From NCBI RefSeq assembly GCF_002863865.1, contig NZ_CP022684.1, positions 3,973,990 through 4,037,989 of the forward strand: a stretch of DNA of 64,000 bases, in the 5' to 3' direction. The notes beneath the pieces are model-generated. The model was not told the origin of the DNA and did no database searches. It saw only the letters and a program-made list of their open reading frames with translations. The translations under genes and the position numbers were made by a program. Shown here one piece after another: positions 25,031-35,457 of the stretch; within the stretch, counting starts at the first letter, position 1, and every line of letters starts with the position of its first letter. The stretch is from Ketobacter alkanivorans (GTDB lineage: Bacteria; Pseudomonadota; Gammaproteobacteria; Pseudomonadales; Ketobacteraceae).

Positions 25031-25914
25031 TGGAAACCGTTGCCAGTAGTTTGAAATGGGCCGAATTGGCGCTGGTGCAGGCTTCAGCTGAGCTGCTGGA
25101 AAGCTGCAAGGTGGACAGTCAGTGGTTGTTGGCGCACGTGCTGCAGCGTAATGGTGCCTGGTTGCGAGCGTGGCCGGATCACGAGCTGACGGCAGAGCAG
25201 TGGCAGCAGTATCAGTTATTGGTTGAGCGGCGTAGCGCGGGTGAGCCGGTGGCCTACCTGACCGGTAGCCAGGGGTTCTGGACGCTTGAGTTGGCGGTTA
25301 CAGAGGATACCCTGGTGCCACGGCCGGATACCGAGTTGTTGGTAGAGCAGGTGTTGGCGCAGGCAGATGCCGAACTTGCGAGTGTCGAACGTCTTAATAT
25401 GTTGGATCTTGGTACCGGTAGCGGTGCAATTGCATTGGCGCTTGCCAGCGAGCGCCCCCACTGGAATATCACCGCTACCGATATTCATGGCCCGACCTTG
25501 GCGGTGGCCGCACGTAATAGTGAAGCGCTGAATCTACCGATTCAGTTGATCCAAAGTGCCTGGTTCGAGCAGCTGGGGGGTCAGCAATTTCACATCATCG
25601 CCTCTAATCCTCCCTATATTGAAGATCAGGATGCCCACCTGCAAGGTGTTGGTGTGCGCTATGAGCCGATTCGTGCTCTTGCCTCTGGGGCTGATGGTTT
25701 GGATGATATTCGAATCATCGTGGCGCAGTCGTCAGCTCATCTACATGCTGGTGGCTGGTTATTGTTGGAGCACGGATGTGATCAGGGTGGTGCTGTGCGG
25801 GCGCTGATGACTGCCAGCGGCTTTGCGCAAGTTGTCACGGTACAGGATTTGGCTGATCGTGATCGTGTTACCCTCGGACAATGGCCAAGCAATCAGGGAG
25901 CCTGTCATGCTTAA
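25030..25914 (+). CDS. prmC: Release factor glutamine methyltransferase
   Basis: A 294-residue SAM-dependent methyltransferase that methylates the Gln of the GGQ motif in RF1 and RF2. The N-terminal helical domain is followed by the SAM motif LDLGTGSGAIALALA and the substrate-Gln motif NPPYIED. The start ATG overlaps the prfA stop by one base. Its end overlaps the MoeB-like gene by eight bases, so four genes from hemA on may share a transcript. Confidence 0.97.
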   Translation: METVASSLKWAELALVQASAELLESCKVDSQWLLAHVLQRNGAWLRAWPDHELTAEQWQQYQLLVERRSAGEPVAYLTGSQGFWTLELAVTEDTLVPRPDTELLVEQVLAQADAELASVERLNMLDLGTGSGAIALALASERPHWNITATDIHGPTLAVAARNSEALNLPIQLIQSAWFEQLGGQQFHIIASNPPYIEDQDAHLQGVGVRYEPIRALASGADGLDDIRIIVAQSSAHLHAGGWLLLEHGCDQGGAVRALMTASGFAQVVTVQDLADRDRVTLGQWPSNQGACHA

Positions 25915-26656
25915 GGATGAAGAACTGCTGCGTTACAGCCGTCAGATCATGCTGCCGGAGCTGGATATCGCCGGGCAGGAAAAGCTGCGCTCTGCCACCG
26001 TGCTGGTGGTGGGTGTAGGAGGGCTGGGATCCCCTGTTGCAATGTATCTGGCCGCCGCAGGGGTCGGTAAGTTGATCTTGGTGGATCACGATCAGGTGGA
26101 TCTTAGTAATCTGCAAAGGCAAATCGCACACACCACCGATCGTATCGGTGAGAGCAAGGTAGCATCGGCCCAGCGCACATTGCAGAGCCTGAATCCTCAT
26201 TGTGACGTGGTGGCGTTGCCCGTCAAACTGGATGAGCAAAATGCTGCCGAGTGGGTGAGTGGGTGCCAGGTTGTGGTTGATTGCAGTGATAACTTTGCAG
26301 TGCGTTTTCTGCTGAATCGTCTCAGCGTGAAGTACCGTGTACCCTTGGTGTCAGGGGCTGCAATTCGCCTGGATGGGCAGGTCAGTGTGTATGATCCCCG
26401 CAACGCGGCTAGCCCCTGTTATCGTTGTTTGTTTGATGAAACCGGAGAAGAAGATCTGCGCTGTACAACCAATGGTGTATTGGCACCGCTGGTTGGATTG
26501 GTGGGCAGCATTCAAGCCACCGAGACCATCAAGGTGCTGTGTGGGTTAGGCCAGCCTTTGACGGGTAAGTTGCTGATCGTGGATGCTCTCACCATGCAGT
26601 TTCGTTCCGTTAAACTGAAAAAGAACCCGGCATGCGAAGTGTGTGGAGCCCCGTAG
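25907..26656 (+). CDS. moeB: MoeB/ThiF-family adenylyltransferase
   Basis: A 249-residue E1-like enzyme that adenylates the C-terminal glycine of a sulfur-carrier protein (MoaD for molybdopterin or ThiS for thiazole). The Rossmann nucleotide motif VGVGGLGSPVAMYLAAAGVG, the DLSNLQRQI Arg finger, the CSDNFAVRFLLN segment and two zinc CxxC pairs (PCYRC and ACEVC) are seen. An earlier start 28 codons upstream would lie inside prmC and is rejected; the chosen ATG follows GGGAG. Gammaproteobacterial copies after prmC are usually called MoeB, but ThiF cannot be excluded because no mo- or thi- gene is near. Confidence 0.88.
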   Translation: MLKDEELLRYSRQIMLPELDIAGQEKLRSATVLVVGVGGLGSPVAMYLAAAGVGKLILVDHDQVDLSNLQRQIAHTTDRIGESKVASAQRTLQSLNPHCDVVALPVKLDEQNAAEWVSGCQVVVDCSDNFAVRFLLNRLSVKYRVPLVSGAAIRLDGQVSVYDPRNAASPCYRCLFDETGEEDLRCTTNGVLAPLVGLVGSIQATETIKVLCGLGQPLTGKLLIVDALTMQFRSVKLKKNPACEVCGAP

Positions 26657-26673
26657 ACTGGTGCATCTTGATA

Positions 26674-27237
26674 TCAGGCCACGCCCTGATGGCACTGAAA
26701 TTCTTGTTTGTCCAAAAGCGATCTAATGTTGTCGCAGCGACCGCTGATCTGTAAATCAAAGCGCTCTTCTGATGCGGGAAAATAAACGCGCCAGGTGCCA
26801 CTGCTTTGTGGCGTCAGCGTCACCTTTTCGCCTGCTCTTGATATTTTTATTGGGGTGCTGGATGCGACGGTGGGGATGCCCAGCTTGTCGGCTATTTTAA
26901 TGTAGAGTCCATCTGCTTTACTGGCGGCACCGCTGCAGCCGGCTATCAGGCAGAACGGAAAAGTCTTGGCATCCAAGCCTTTGGCTAAAAGTTGATCGGC
27001 TACGGTTTCGCCGTCTACCCGGTCCCCCAGGCCAATGCCAATTTTCATACTCACGCCGTTTGCATGCCCCACCAATGTCAGTGGGTATTTGTCGCCGCCG
27101 CTGTAGTCGCTGAGGTCTGGCAGGTTGGAGTATTTCTTGAACGTAACATCCAGCCCACCTTGCAGGGCGGGTGCCACAATGGTTTTGATGTCGTCGTCGT
27201 ATTCAGAAACGGATATGGTCAGCTTTCGTACGGGCAT
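26674..27237 (-). CDS. Orphan protein with possible caspase-like His/Cys pair
   Basis: A 187-residue cytoplasmic protein without signal peptide that I cannot place in a named family. A predicted beta-alpha fold has PLTLVGHANGVS (H58) after one strand and CLIAGCSGAA (C101, with C96 before it) after the next, with 42 residues between them. This order of His after strand 3 and Cys after strand 4 is that of clan CD peptidases, including the C80 self-processing domains of large toxins. If active it could be a processing peptidase, but no substrate is visible. The C-terminal part (about 125-187) is beta-rich. It is convergent with moeB and divergent from frmA; it has no operon partner. Confidence 0.6.
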   Translation of the reverse strand: MPVRKLTISVSEYDDDIKTIVAPALQGGLDVTFKKYSNLPDLSDYSGGDKYPLTLVGHANGVSMKIGIGLGDRVDGETVADQLLAKGLDAKTFPFCLIAGCSGAASKADGLYIKIADKLGIPTVASSTPIKISRAGEKVTLTPQSSGTWRVYFPASEERFDLQISGRCDNIRSLLDKQEFQCHQGVA

Positions 27238-27364
27238 TGTGGCATCTTCCTTGTTGTCGTTTAGCTAACGTAGCACGGCCCAGCTCTGTGTAATATGCAA
27301 TATTAACGAGGGTAGGGCGGCAAAGTCGCATTGCGCCGATAATCGGAGTGCTCTCACCCGTGAC

Positions 27365-27394
27365 TTGGCATCAATCTGCTTGCAGGTTAACCTG
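27365..27394 (+). promoter_or_regulatory. Candidate promoter with overlapping palindrome upstream of frmA
   Basis: TTGGCA (27365-27370) could be a -35 box, with a weak TAACCT -10 at 27388-27393. The -10 lies inside the perfect 12-base palindrome CAGGTTAACCTG (27383-27394), about 40 bases before the frmA start. A dyad over the -10 would suit a repressor. An alternative reading is TTGCAG (27380) with TATTGA (27405) at a 19-base spacing. Neither is certain. Confidence 0.35.
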
Positions 27395-27410
27395 TCCTCC
27401 ATCTTATTGA

Positions 27411-28544
<1,134 letters not shown>

Positions 28545-28556
28545 GGAAGCATCATC

Positions 28557-29396
28557 ATGGACATTATTGAAGACGTTCTCTGCTTTGGCGGGCGTCAATT
28601 GCGCGTCAAGCATACCTCCGAGAGTTGCCATTGCGATATGGTGTTCTCTGTGTTTCTTCCGCCTCAGGCTGAGCAGGGCAAGGTACCCGTGGTGTGGTGG
28701 CTGTCGGGATTGACCTGTAACGATCAGAACTTTGTTACCAAAGCCGGTGCGCAGCGAGTTGCGGCGGAACTTGGCGTGGCCATCGTAGCGCCTGATACCA
28801 GCCCCCGAGGGGATGGCGTTGCCGACGACCCGGATGGGGCCTGGGACTTTGGGTTAGGTGCAGGGTTCTATGTGAATGCAACGCAGGCACCTTATGATCG
28901 CCATTACCGGATGTACGATTATGTGCAGGCGGAGCTGCCTGCTTTGCTGGCGAAGCGGTTCCCTTTGGATATCGAGCGGCAAAGTATCATGGGGCATTCC
29001 ATGGGCGGGCATGGCGCGTTGACGCTGGCATTGCGGCACCCTGATCAGTACCGTTCGGTGTCTGCTTTTGCGCCTATATGTGTGCCCAGTCAGGTGTCTT
29101 GGGGGCAGAAGGCTTTTGGCGGATATTTTGGCGGTGATGAGTCTCTATGGTTGGAGCATGACGCTGTGGCTTTGATAGAGAAATCAGGCTTTGATAAGCC
29201 AATTCTAGTGGATCAGGGTGCGGCGGACAGTTTTCTGCAAAATCAATTGAAGCCTGAGCTGCTGGAGCAAGCCTGCGAAAGGGCGGGTGTGGCCTTAACC
29301 CTGAATCAGCGGGAAGGTTATGACCACAGTTACTTTTTTATTGCGAGTTTTATAGAAGAACATTTTAGGTATCACGGTCGATTTTTAAGTAGATAA
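28557..29396 (+). CDS. fghA: S-formylglutathione hydrolase
   Basis: A 279-residue alpha/beta-hydrolase that releases formate and glutathione from S-formylglutathione, completing the detoxification begun by FrmA. The nucleophile elbow is GHSMGGHG with S148; the LSGLTCNDQNFVTKAGAQR segment forms the oxyanion hole region; the catalytic Asp lies in VDQGAADSF and the His in GYDHSYFF. The length is normal for the esterase D family. It follows frmA by 12 bp; a ribosome site AGGA precedes the ATG. Also named frmB in enterics. Confidence 0.95.
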   Translation: MDIIEDVLCFGGRQLRVKHTSESCHCDMVFSVFLPPQAEQGKVPVVWWLSGLTCNDQNFVTKAGAQRVAAELGVAIVAPDTSPRGDGVADDPDGAWDFGLGAGFYVNATQAPYDRHYRMYDYVQAELPALLAKRFPLDIERQSIMGHSMGGHGALTLALRHPDQYRSVSAFAPICVPSQVSWGQKAFGGYFGGDESLWLEHDAVALIEKSGFDKPILVDQGAADSFLQNQLKPELLEQACERAGVALTLNQREGYDHSYFFIASFIEEHFRYHGRFLSR

Positions 29397-29444
29397 ATTT
29401 TAATCAATTTCAATAATAAAAATAGAGATCAAAGGAGTGAGTAT

Positions 29445-30707
29445 ATGAAGAAGCATGGCATGGCTGTCATTTTGGCAGTTGGGGCTTTAGCGGTAACTGC
29501 CTGTGTAAAGCAGGTATGGACGACGACGTACGCCAGTTTTGATAACGATTACAGCAGTTCTGGTACGTTGTTGCTCACAGCTGACAGTGTTCTCACTGTT
29601 GGTTTCACCGAGATGAGTAGCAATGTTGGCGAACACGATGGTGTGTTTGTGGCCAATTTTGATCGCGATGGGCAATTGCAATGGGAGACCTTAATTCCTG
29701 GTTTACAGGGGCATATGTCGCGACTTGCAGGTGGCAGAGTGTTAGCTGTGGATCAGAATGGCAATAGCTTCCTGGCTTGGTCTAATGTTGGGGAGAGTCG
29801 TTTCCAGTTGTTTAAAGTCAGCGCTCAAGGCCAGTTGGTTGCCAGTACAGAGGTGCCGACAGTTAACCTGGGGTATGTTGATGATGTCAAGGTAGGGCCT
29901 GACGGAGTTGTGTATGTGTCCTCTCGCGAAGGTTCGCGATTGCATGCTTTCGATAATGATGGCGAGCTTCTGTGGGATATTGCCTACGATCTGCCCCCAG
30001 CTGAACTTCCATTTTACCTTCACCAGTTTCAGGTGGCTACCTTGCATGTATTGTCGGATGGGAATCTTTTACTCGCTAGTGGGCGATACCTGAAAGTTAT
30101 TTCGCCGGAGGGTTCGGAGTTAGTCAGTCTTACTCCAGAGGCTCTTGGATTGCAGCGGTTTACTAAGGCGTCGGTGCAGGGAGGCACCGTCTGGACTGTC
30201 GGTGTAGATGATGTGAATGAAGGTAGCGAAGGTACGTTATATGGCTTGTCCGCAAATTTGGATAGTTTTTCGAGCACCCCGATTGGATTCGTGAATGGAC
30301 GGGTTTTCTTGAGTGCGGGGGAGCAAAGGGTTTGTATGGTTCTCGGCCCGGACTACCTCCAGGGGCGGTCGGAAAATTATGAAGTGGAGCAGTATGATCT
30401 TTTGGGTGAATGGTTGGTTAGTACTTCTGTCCCGGTGAGCAATTCGGGATATTGGGCGATGCAGGGAGTGAGGGCTGCGACGTCCGGGTGTTATGTGGCT
30501 GAATCCTTTTCAGTATCAGGTATTTCGTCCTCAGGGCGTGTTAGCTTCGTGAGTCAGAGCGGAAAAGTGGCTGATGTGGTGAAAGTTGCCGACGCAACTG
30601 TGGATGATTTCGCTGTGGATGGAAATTATGTCTATCAGGTGGGAATAACCGGTGAATATGATGGCAGTTTTACCGCAGTTTCGTTAGCAAAGCATCAGCG
30701 GTATTAG
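29445..30707 (+). CDS. Orphan lipoprotein, probable beta-propeller
   Basis: A 420-residue protein with a lipoprotein signal (VTAC, lipid-bearing C20), so it is anchored in a membrane facing the periplasm or cell surface. The rest is a series of repeating beta blades of roughly 40-50 residues with patterns such as DGQLQWETLIPG, DGVVYVSSREGSRLHAFDNDGELLWDIAY and DGNLLLASGRYLKVISPEGSEL, which are typical of PQQ-like or NHL-like propellers. I do not recognise an orthologue. It follows fghA by 48 bp with its own ribosome site (AAAGGAG), so read-through from the formaldehyde operon is possible, though nothing links the functions. Confidence 0.75.
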   Translation: MKKHGMAVILAVGALAVTACVKQVWTTTYASFDNDYSSSGTLLLTADSVLTVGFTEMSSNVGEHDGVFVANFDRDGQLQWETLIPGLQGHMSRLAGGRVLAVDQNGNSFLAWSNVGESRFQLFKVSAQGQLVASTEVPTVNLGYVDDVKVGPDGVVYVSSREGSRLHAFDNDGELLWDIAYDLPPAELPFYLHQFQVATLHVLSDGNLLLASGRYLKVISPEGSELVSLTPEALGLQRFTKASVQGGTVWTVGVDDVNEGSEGTLYGLSANLDSFSSTPIGFVNGRVFLSAGEQRVCMVLGPDYLQGRSENYEVEQYDLLGEWLVSTSVPVSNSGYWAMQGVRAATSGCYVAESFSVSGISSSGRVSFVSQSGKVADVVKVADATVDDFAVDGNYVYQVGITGEYDGSFTAVSLAKHQRY

Positions 30708-30719
30708 GCCATTTTATCA

Positions 30720-30750
30720 AAGCAGGGCCACTAAGCTTGTGGCCCTGCTT
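30720..30750. terminator. 12-bp stem-loop between convergent lipoprotein gene and gatB
   Basis: AAGCAGGGCCAC and GTGGCCCTGCTT pair perfectly around a seven-base loop, 12 bp after the lipoprotein stop and 7 bp after the gatB stop on the other strand. T tracts are short on both sides, so it is a plausible bidirectional terminator of moderate strength. Confidence 0.7.
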
Positions 30751-30757
30751 CGTAATG

Positions 30758-32203
30758 TTAAACCAGCTTCTGCGCCAGAATCTGATTCAGCATCTGGGGA
30801 TTGGCTTTGCCCTTGGAAAGCTTCATGGATTGCCCCACAAAGTAGCCGATCAGCTTTTTGCGTTTGTTATCATCTGCAGCCAGGAACTGTGCCACTTGAT
30901 CCGGGCTATCGGCAATGACCTGATCCACAATGGCTTCGATCGCGCCGGTGTCGGTTTCCTGTTTCAAGCCTTTTGCTTCGATGATCTGGTCTGCGCTGCC
31001 GCCATTGTTCCACAGTTCTTCGAAAATCTGCTTAGCGATTTTGCCACTGATGGTGTTGTCGGCGATGCGTTTCAGCAATCCACCCAGTTGCTCTGCGCTT
31101 ACGGGGCTGGCGTCAATATCCAGATCGTTTTTGTTCAGTGCGCCCAGTAATTCAACGCTCACCCAATTGGCTGCGAGTTTGGCTTTGGCACCGGATACAT
31201 CAACAACGGTTTCAAAATAATTGGCCAGTACCCGGTCTGACGCCAGCACGCGGGCATCATAGTCGGACAGTTCAAGTTCGGAAACAAAACGCTCGATTTT
31301 TTGCGCGGGCAGCTCCGGTAATTCGGCTCGCACTCGGTCGATTAGCTGCTCGGTGACTTCCAGCGGTAGCAGGTCAGGGTCGGGGAAGTAGCGGTAGTCG
31401 TTGGCTTCCTCTTTGCTGCGCATGGCGAAGGTTTTATCTTTCACCGGATCATACAGCACGGTGGCTTGTTGGATCGCCCGGCCTGATTCCAGCTCGTCCA
31501 TCTGCCATTCGATTTCGGCGTTGATGGCTTTTTCCACAAAGCGGAAGGAGTTTACGTTCTTGATTTCGCGGCGGGTGCCGAATTTTTCTTCCCCTTTCTG
31601 GCGCAGAGATACGTTGCAGTCGCAGCGCATGGAGCCTTGGGACATGTTGCCGTCGGAGATGTCAAGGTAGCGGATCAGGGAGTGAATGGCTTTGGCATAC
31701 GCCACCGCTTCTTTGGCGGATCGCATATCAGGCTCGGAGACGATTTCCAGCAGCGGGGTGCCTGCCCGATTCAGGTCGATGCCGGTCATGCCGTGAAAGT
31801 CTTCGTGCAGAGATTTGCCTGCGTCTTCTTCCAGGTGGGCGCGGGTAACGCCAATGCGTTTGGTGGTGCCGTCTTCAAGGGTGATGTCCAAGTGCCCCAT
31901 GCCAACAATAGGCAGTTCGAACTGGGATATCTGATACCCTTTGGGCAGATCCGGGTAGAAATAGTTTTTACGGGCGAATACGGATTTGGGTGTGATTTCT
32001 GCGTCTACACCCAGGCCGAACTTAATCGCCTTCTGCACTACATCACCGTTTAATACTGGTAAAACTCCGGGCATGCCCAGATCAATCAAGGCAGCCTGTG
32101 TGTTGGGTTCGGCACCGAACTCGGTGGAGGACCCGGAGAAAATTTTTGACTGGGTGGCAAGTTGCACGTGCACTTCCAACCCGATGACTACTTCCCAGGA
32201 CAT
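30758..32203 (-). CDS. gatB: Aspartyl/glutamyl-tRNA amidotransferase subunit B
   Basis: A 481-residue subunit of the GatCAB complex, which converts misacylated Glu-tRNA-Gln (or Asp-tRNA-Asn) to the amide form. GatB carries the kinase/transamidase tRNA-binding activity: the N-terminal [10 protein letters not shown], the [16 protein letters not shown] block, the [12 protein letters not shown] block and the C-terminal helical YqeY-like tail are present. It is the last gene of the gatC-gatA-gatB minus-strand operon, 11 bp after gatA, and ends at a bidirectional hairpin. The tRNA-Gln gene in this window is one potential substrate source. Confidence 0.97.
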   Translation of the reverse strand: MSWEVVIGLEVHVQLATQSKIFSGSSTEFGAEPNTQAALIDLGMPGVLPVLNGDVVQKAIKFGLGVDAEITPKSVFARKNYFYPDLPKGYQISQFELPIVGMGHLDITLEDGTTKRIGVTRAHLEEDAGKSLHEDFHGMTGIDLNRAGTPLLEIVSEPDMRSAKEAVAYAKAIHSLIRYLDISDGNMSQGSMRCDCNVSLRQKGEEKFGTRREIKNVNSFRFVEKAINAEIEWQMDELESGRAIQQATVLYDPVKDKTFAMRSKEEANDYRYFPDPDLLPLEVTEQLIDRVRAELPELPAQKIERFVSELELSDYDARVLASDRVLANYFETVVDVSGAKAKLAANWVSVELLGALNKNDLDIDASPVSAEQLGGLLKRIADNTISGKIAKQIFEELWNNGGSADQIIEAKGLKQETDTGAIEAIVDQVIADSPDQVAQFLAADDNKRKKLIGYFVGQSMKLSKGKANPQMLNQILAQKLV

Positions 32204-32214
32204 GGCGTGCCTCC

Positions 32215-33669
32215 TTATGCAAAGGCCGCTGGCATTTGCAGGTGCCAGGCGGTTTCTTGTTGGTAACGGTGAGCCACATTCAGCAAGCGGGCTTCGTCGA
32301 AGTAGTTGCCGATGATCTGTAAACCAACCGGCAGGCCGTTGCTGTTGCCAGCCGGAATGGATATGCCCGGTAGCCCTGCCATGTTGACCGAGATGGTGTA
32401 GATGTCGGAAAGGTACATGGATACCGGGTCGGCGGCTTTTTCGCCCAGTTTGAAACCGGCGTGAGGCGCTGTGGGCCCCATGATGACATCGACGTTTTTG
32501 AAGGCCTCGTCAAAATCGTTTTTGATCAAGCGGCGAACTTTCTGCGCCTTTAGGTAATAGGCATCGTAATAACCCGCAGAAAGTGCATAGGTGCCGATCA
32601 TGATGCGGCGTTTTACCTCTTCGCCAAAGCCTTCGCCGCGGCTGCGTTTGTAGAGATCTTCCAGGTCCGCTGGGTCGTTGCAGCGATAGCCGAAGCGAAC
32701 GCCGTCGAAGCGGGACAGGTTGGACGAGGCTTCCGCTGGTGCCACCACGTAGTAAGCGGGGATCGATAAGTGGGTGTTGGGTAGCTCGATATCCACCAGT
32801 GTGGCCCCCAGCTTTTCGTATTGAGAGATGGCCTCCTGTACCAGTTTTCCCACTGCGGCATCCAGGCCGTTTTCAAAGAACTGTTTTGGCAGGCCGATGC
32901 GCAGGCCGTTCAGGGGTTTGTTCAGGTCGGCGGTATAGTCCGGCACCTCGATGTTGGTGCTGGTGGAATCCTTGGGGTCGAAGCCCGCCATGGCGTTCAT
33001 CAGCAGGGCAGCGTCTTCGGCGGTTTGCGTCATGGGGCCGCCCTGATCCAGAGAGGAGGCAAAGGCGATCATGCCCCAGCGGGATACCCGGCCATAGGTG
33101 GGTTTCAAGCCGGTAATGCCGCACAGGCTGGCCGGTTGTCGAATGGAGCCGCCGGTGTCGGTGCCGGTGGCAGCGGGTGCCAATCGAGCAGCAACGGCAG
33201 CGGCGGAGCCGCCGGATGATCCGCCGGGCACGTAATCAGTGTGCCAGGGGTTTTTTACCGCCCCGTAGAAGCTGGTTTCGTTGGAGGAGCCCATGGCGAA
33301 CTCGTCCATATTGGTTTTGCCCAAGGTCACTACGCCCGCTGTGTTCATTTTTTCAACGACTGTGGCGTTGTAGGGGGCGATAAAGTTATCCAGCATCTTG
33401 GAGGCGCAGCTGGTTTTTACCCCTTGAGTGCAAAAGATGTCTTTGTGAGCGATGGGCACGCCGGTCAATGGCGTAGCGTTACCGGCGGCGCGCTGGTCAT
33501 CCGCCGCTTTCGCCTGGGCCAGAGCCTGCTCTTCGGTGATGCTGATAAAACTGTTCAGTTGCGGATCGTGCCGTTTGATACGATCCAGAAAATGTTGTGT
33601 CAGCTCCTGGCTGGACACTTCGCCCGCCGCCAGTGCATCGGACAGGGCTTTCAGGGTTTTGGTATGCAT
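32215..33669 (-). CDS. gatA: Aspartyl/glutamyl-tRNA amidotransferase subunit A
   Basis: A 484-residue amidase-signature enzyme that releases ammonia from glutamine for the GatCAB reaction. The Ser-cisSer-Lys triad lies in [10 protein letters not shown] (Lys), [18 protein letters not shown] (glycine/serine-rich amidase signature) and [13 protein letters not shown] (nucleophile Ser). The length is normal. It is 30 bp after gatC and 11 bp before gatB on the same strand. All three subunits are intact. Confidence 0.97.
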   Translation of the reverse strand: MHTKTLKALSDALAAGEVSSQELTQHFLDRIKRHDPQLNSFISITEEQALAQAKAADDQRAAGNATPLTGVPIAHKDIFCTQGVKTSCASKMLDNFIAPYNATVVEKMNTAGVVTLGKTNMDEFAMGSSNETSFYGAVKNPWHTDYVPGGSSGGSAAAVAARLAPAATGTDTGGSIRQPASLCGITGLKPTYGRVSRWGMIAFASSLDQGGPMTQTAEDAALLMNAMAGFDPKDSTSTNIEVPDYTADLNKPLNGLRIGLPKQFFENGLDAAVGKLVQEAISQYEKLGATLVDIELPNTHLSIPAYYVVAPAEASSNLSRFDGVRFGYRCNDPADLEDLYKRSRGEGFGEEVKRRIMIGTYALSAGYYDAYYLKAQKVRRLIKNDFDEAFKNVDVIMGPTAPHAGFKLGEKAADPVSMYLSDIYTISVNMAGLPGISIPAGNSNGLPVGLQIIGNYFDEARLLNVAHRYQQETAWHLQMPAAFA

Positions 33670-33699
33670 TAATAGGTTACCTGATCAATCAATTGGCTT

Positions 33700-33987
33700 T
33701 TATTCGATCACTTTGGGCACAAGGTACAGGCCCTCTTCGGTGGCCGGGGCGATTTTCTGATATTCGTCACGATGATTGGTCTCGGTCACCACGTCTTCCC
33801 GCAGGCGTTGTACCGCGTCGGTGGGGTGTGCCATCGGCTCGATTCCATCGGTGGGAGCGGCCTGAAGTTGCTCGATCAGGCCCAGAATGGAGGAAAGTCG
33901 CACCGTGGTGGCTTCGATCTCATTATCGGCCACCTGCAAACGGGCCAGATGGGCAATTTTAATTAGGTCTTCTTTGTCCAATGCCAT
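33700..33987 (-). CDS. gatC: Aspartyl/glutamyl-tRNA amidotransferase subunit C
   Basis: A 95-residue linker subunit wrapping GatA and GatB. The [23 protein letters not shown] start and the [29 protein letters not shown] end are typical. An upstream extension of nine codons is rejected because GGAGA precedes the chosen ATG and the family begins here. First gene of the gatCAB operon, divergent from mreB with 246 bp between starts. Confidence 0.94.
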   Translation of the reverse strand: MALDKEDLIKIAHLARLQVADNEIEATTVRLSSILGLIEQLQAAPTDGIEPMAHPTDAVQRLREDVVTETNHRDEYQKIAPATEEGLYLVPKVIE

Positions 33988-34127
33988 GGGGGTCTCCGGC
34001 AGTGAATTCGGCAAAGGGCGTATGGTACCAGAATTTGGCGGTGGGTCGATCCCGGCGCGGGCTGGAGCGGAATATGAGAGGGATTTGCTAAGTCCATAAA
34101 AGATGTGGCAAAAGTGGAACGGTTCGC

Positions 34128-34156
34128 TTGCCGAACAGTCTCTGCGCTGCTATTGT
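34128..34156 (+). promoter_or_regulatory. Sigma-70-type promoter for mreB
   Basis: TTGCCG (34128-34133) and TATTGT (34151-34156) are spaced by 17 bases and would start a leader of about 70 bases before the mreB ATG. The -35 matches four of six consensus positions and the -10 four of six. The gap also contains the divergent gatC promoter, which I could not pin down. Confidence 0.45.
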
Positions 34157-34176
34157 TCCCGCAATAGTTTAACTAA

Positions 34177-35271
<1,095 letters not shown>

Positions 35272-35320
35272 TCCGCCCCGGCATTGGCATGGTGCAATCT
35301 ATGCCTGTAAACAGTCTACG

Positions 35321-35362
35321 AAAGCCGGCCAATGGGTTACACTTGGTCGGCTTTTGTGTTTT
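35321..35362 (+). terminator. Intrinsic terminator between mreB and mreC
   Basis: AAAGCCGGCCAA (35321-35332) and TTGGTCGGCTTT (35343-35354) form a 12-position stem (one G-T pair) around a ten-base loop, followed by TGTGTTTT. It lies 50 bp after mreB and about 100 bp before mreC, so it should end or attenuate the mreB transcript. Confidence 0.75.
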
Positions 35363-35443
35363 AACCCTTTGACTCTGGCTGCAATGTTCTTGATGGCTAA
35401 TGTGTTTTATCTCTTTCTCCCAGGTAGCGGCTTTGACGCCGGT

Positions 35444-35450
35444 GAGAGGG
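35444..35450 (+). promoter_or_regulatory. Ribosome binding site placing the mreC start at ATA
   Basis: GAGAGGG is the only Shine-Dalgarno-like sequence near the mreC 5' end and lies seven bases before ATA at 35458. The in-frame stop TGA at 35443-35445 overlaps it. The first in-frame canonical codons, TTG 35500 and ATG 35503, have no ribosome site. Confidence 0.65.
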
Positions 35451-35457
35451 TGCTGTC

